From assembly GCA_964567845.1 (NCBI GenBank), contig CAZMOG010000013.1, forward strand, positions 1 to 33,813: a stretch of DNA of 33,813 nucleotides, given 5' to 3'. The translations under genes and the position numbers were made by a program. Source of the DNA: RGIG9079 sp964567845. GTDB taxonomy: Bacteria > Bacteroidota > Bacteroidia > Bacteroidales > Marinifilaceae. Shown here in pieces: positions 32,704 to 33,813 of the stretch. The notes under the pieces are model-generated. The model searched no databases, had not been told where the DNA came from, and was given only the letters and a program-made list of their open reading frames with translations. Numbering within the stretch: position 1 is the first letter of the stretch; the number at the start of each line of letters is the position of its first letter.

Positions 32704-32719
32704 GTTCGTTCCAACGAAC
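32704..32719 (-). terminator. Palindrome just after the right-edge gene
   Basis: GTTCGTT (32704-32710) and AACGAAC (32713-32719) form a perfect 7-bp palindrome with a 2-nt centre, 7 nt after the stop codon of the unrecognised gene. The following minus-strand sequence (AAATTACTTTT) is a poor T-tract, so this is a weak terminator candidate or a protein-binding site. Confidence 0.35.
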
Positions 32720-32726
32720 GAAACTA

Positions 32727-33812
32727 TCAGCGAAGTCTTCTCAGTATATTTTCAACATGATTCATGCGAAATACATAATCGTATCTTTCTGATAAAGGTT
32801 CAAGTCCTTTTGTCAGAGTTTTAAACGATGGCTTACCAAATATAACAACCAAGCTATCTACTGCTTTTAACAAGCGATTACCTAATACACGTATAGTTTC
32901 AACGTGAGAAAGTCTATTAAACAAGGTCCCATATAATATTGCATATTTCATAGTACGAGACGAAACTTTATTAAAATTCTCATCTCTTTGTGCAGGAAGC
33001 CTCATTGTATTGCAAAACTTTACAAACTTTTCCAATGAGTCAAGACCAACGTTACTTATGCTCCTTTCTAAACTATCATAAAACTGTTTCTGACAATAGC
33101 TTCTTGATGCATAGGGAATTTGCTCAAATTTATAACGAAATTTATTAAGATAACATATTTCCATTGCAGCAAACATAGACAGAGAAAAGAAATTTAAATC
33201 ATCTCTAGTTATAAAATCATCTCCTGTAGCTTTTACGTGCTCATATCGCTTACTTATCATTTTCTGATATTTCATTAACAATGATGTTGATAATTCCCCA
33301 TAACCTTTTAACAGCTTCTTACTGATATAGATATCTTCTTGTTCTTCTATCTCTCTATTGTTGCTTGTTTCCGCTGAGCCTTCTTCCTCTTCATCAATGA
33401 TAGCATCATCTATTGAACGTATCTTTTTTCTAATGCTCTCCTCAATACATTCAATCAGTCTTGAAGTACGATCTATTTGGAAAATCCTGCTACTCTTTAC
33501 ATCGTCATTGTCATATTCCGAATTGTATTTTATTTCGGGTAATGATAAATCAGATTGTCTTTTATCTTCTGATGAAACTTTAATTTTTGGAGAAACTTTC
33601 TCACCCGCATCATTAACTAAGTCCCACATTACATCAGATAACATATCAGCAACCTCCATACCATCATATCCTTCATTCTCAATACGAGAAATGAATCTAT
33701 TAAGATTACGACTCATTTTCGACGGATTTGTTGTGGCTAAGAACTCAGTCCAATTGATGAACAGCTTATTAGAGACAGCTTTCTTATCTTTATCCACTAA
33801 ATAGGGATAGTC
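32727..33812 (-). CDS. Unrecognised AT-rich gene, 5' end beyond the window
   Basis: At least 361 residues are visible. The frame is open to the window edge (DYPYLVDKDKKAV at the start of what is seen). The only early start is a GTG at 33797-33795, so the true start is probably outside the window. I do not recognise the protein. It is predicted helical and soluble, with no membrane segment. A Lys/Asp/Glu-rich, low-complexity middle (about 75-165, including EEEEGSAE) separates an N-terminal part with WTEFLATTNPSKMSRNL from a C-terminal helical part (about 165-360) ending in a basic ENILRRLR. No nuclease, ATPase, polymerase or toxin motif is evident. Base composition is AT-rich like the TIR gene and unlike the core genes. 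It could be the C-terminal portion of a larger accessory or defence protein. Confidence 0.7.
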   Translation of the reverse strand, partial: DYPYLVDKDKKAVSNKLFINWTEFLATTNPSKMSRNLNRFISRIENEGYDGMEVADMLSDVMWDLVNDAGEKVSPKIKVSSEDKRQSDLSLPEIKYNSEYDNDDVKSSRIFQIDRTSRLIECIEESIRKKIRSIDDAIIDEEEEGSAETSNNREIEEQEDIYISKKLLKGYGELSTSLLMKYQKMISKRYEHVKATGDDFITRDDLNFFSLSMFAAMEICYLNKFRYKFEQIPYASRSYCQKQFYDSLERSISNVGLDSLEKFVKFCNTMRLPAQRDENFNKVSSRTMKYAILYGTLFNRLSHVETIRVLGNRLLKAVDSLVVIFGKPSFKTLTKGLEPLSERYDYVFRMNHVENILRRLR

Positions 33813-33813
33813 A

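Larger units (their letters stand above)
32439..32726. other. 288-bp gene-free, structured stretch
   Basis: No gene longer than 15 codons is visible. The stretch contains, from right to left: a tight palindrome (32704-32719), a possible -7 element (32596-32603), an 8-bp inverted repeat (32520-32567), a short coding-like tail ending NEDEY-stop (32487-32528) and a strong hairpin (32455-32473). I see no tRNA or known RNA family in it. Confidence 0.6.

Noticed and set aside
32439..32726. tRNA or known structured RNA in the longest gap
   Set aside because: No cloverleaf, CCA end or recognisable conserved RNA core; only simple hairpins are present.

Overview
The window looks like chromosomal DNA from an anaerobic gut-type Bacteroidales (Bacteroides/Prevotella/Muribaculaceae relatives; I cannot fix the genus from sequence alone). 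The support is a cluster of Bacteroidota-typical genes: a UpxY-type NusG paralogue, a GlsB-like glycine-lipid acyltransferase, GH97, a PorT-like outer-membrane barrel, a DPP4-like S9 peptidase, a clostripain-family lipoprotein and MutS2. Most intergenic gaps also carry the Bacteroidota promoter signature (TTTG or TTG, about 20 nt, TAnnTTTG) rather than sigma70 boxes. I count 24 supported genes, 22 of them on the minus strand, plus one doubtful partial ORF at the left edge. I see no tRNA, rRNA, CRISPR array, intact insertion sequence or origin. The longest non-coding stretch is 288 bp (32439-32726).

Layout on the minus strand, read right to left. (1) Positions 33812-32727 hold the 3' part of an AT-rich gene I do not recognise; it is open at the window edge. 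A structured, gene-poor gap follows. (2) A GNAT acetyltransferase and a CaCA cation/calcium antiporter (32438-30914), the latter with its own promoter. (3) An rRNA methyltransferase (RlmI type) on the plus strand, diverging from a run on the minus strand: GH97 glycosidase, a 1072-residue multi-cofactor oxidoreductase fusion, a CvfB-like S1 protein and a DUF5715 protein (29612-22653). (4) A housekeeping/envelope run: PorT-like barrel, M24 aminopeptidase, RarA, KdsA, MutS2 (22553-15936). MutS2 ends convergently, with overlapping stop codons, on a plus-strand clostripain-family lipoprotein. (5) A tightly packed nine-gene run from 14592 to 2208: glsB-like, pdxA, undecaprenyl-phosphate sugar transferase, UpxY-like antiterminator, TRIC-family channel, DPP4-like peptidase, AsmA-like protein, MscS-like channel, DUF697-like membrane protein. 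It ends in a clear intrinsic terminator (2124-2094). (6) An AT-rich TIR-domain gene (2030-120).

Region 5 reads as an envelope operon. It joins aminolipid synthesis, initiation of surface polysaccharide with its own antiterminator, an AsmA-type lipid-transport candidate and two channel or membrane proteins. The AsmA and MscS genes share an ATGA start/stop overlap. Region 4 mixes LPS Kdo synthesis with genome maintenance. The two ends of the window (the TIR gene and the unknown gene) are visibly more AT-rich than the core and look like accessory DNA flanking a conserved backbone.

The items most worth a second look are: the TIR, zinc-ribbon, coiled-coil, polytopic-membrane protein; the HcnABC/SoxA-like oxidoreductase fused into one chain with a two-cluster ferredoxin; the UpxY/sugar-transferase pair with no capsule locus around it; the GlsB-like gene without GlsA; and the unrecognised gene at the right edge.
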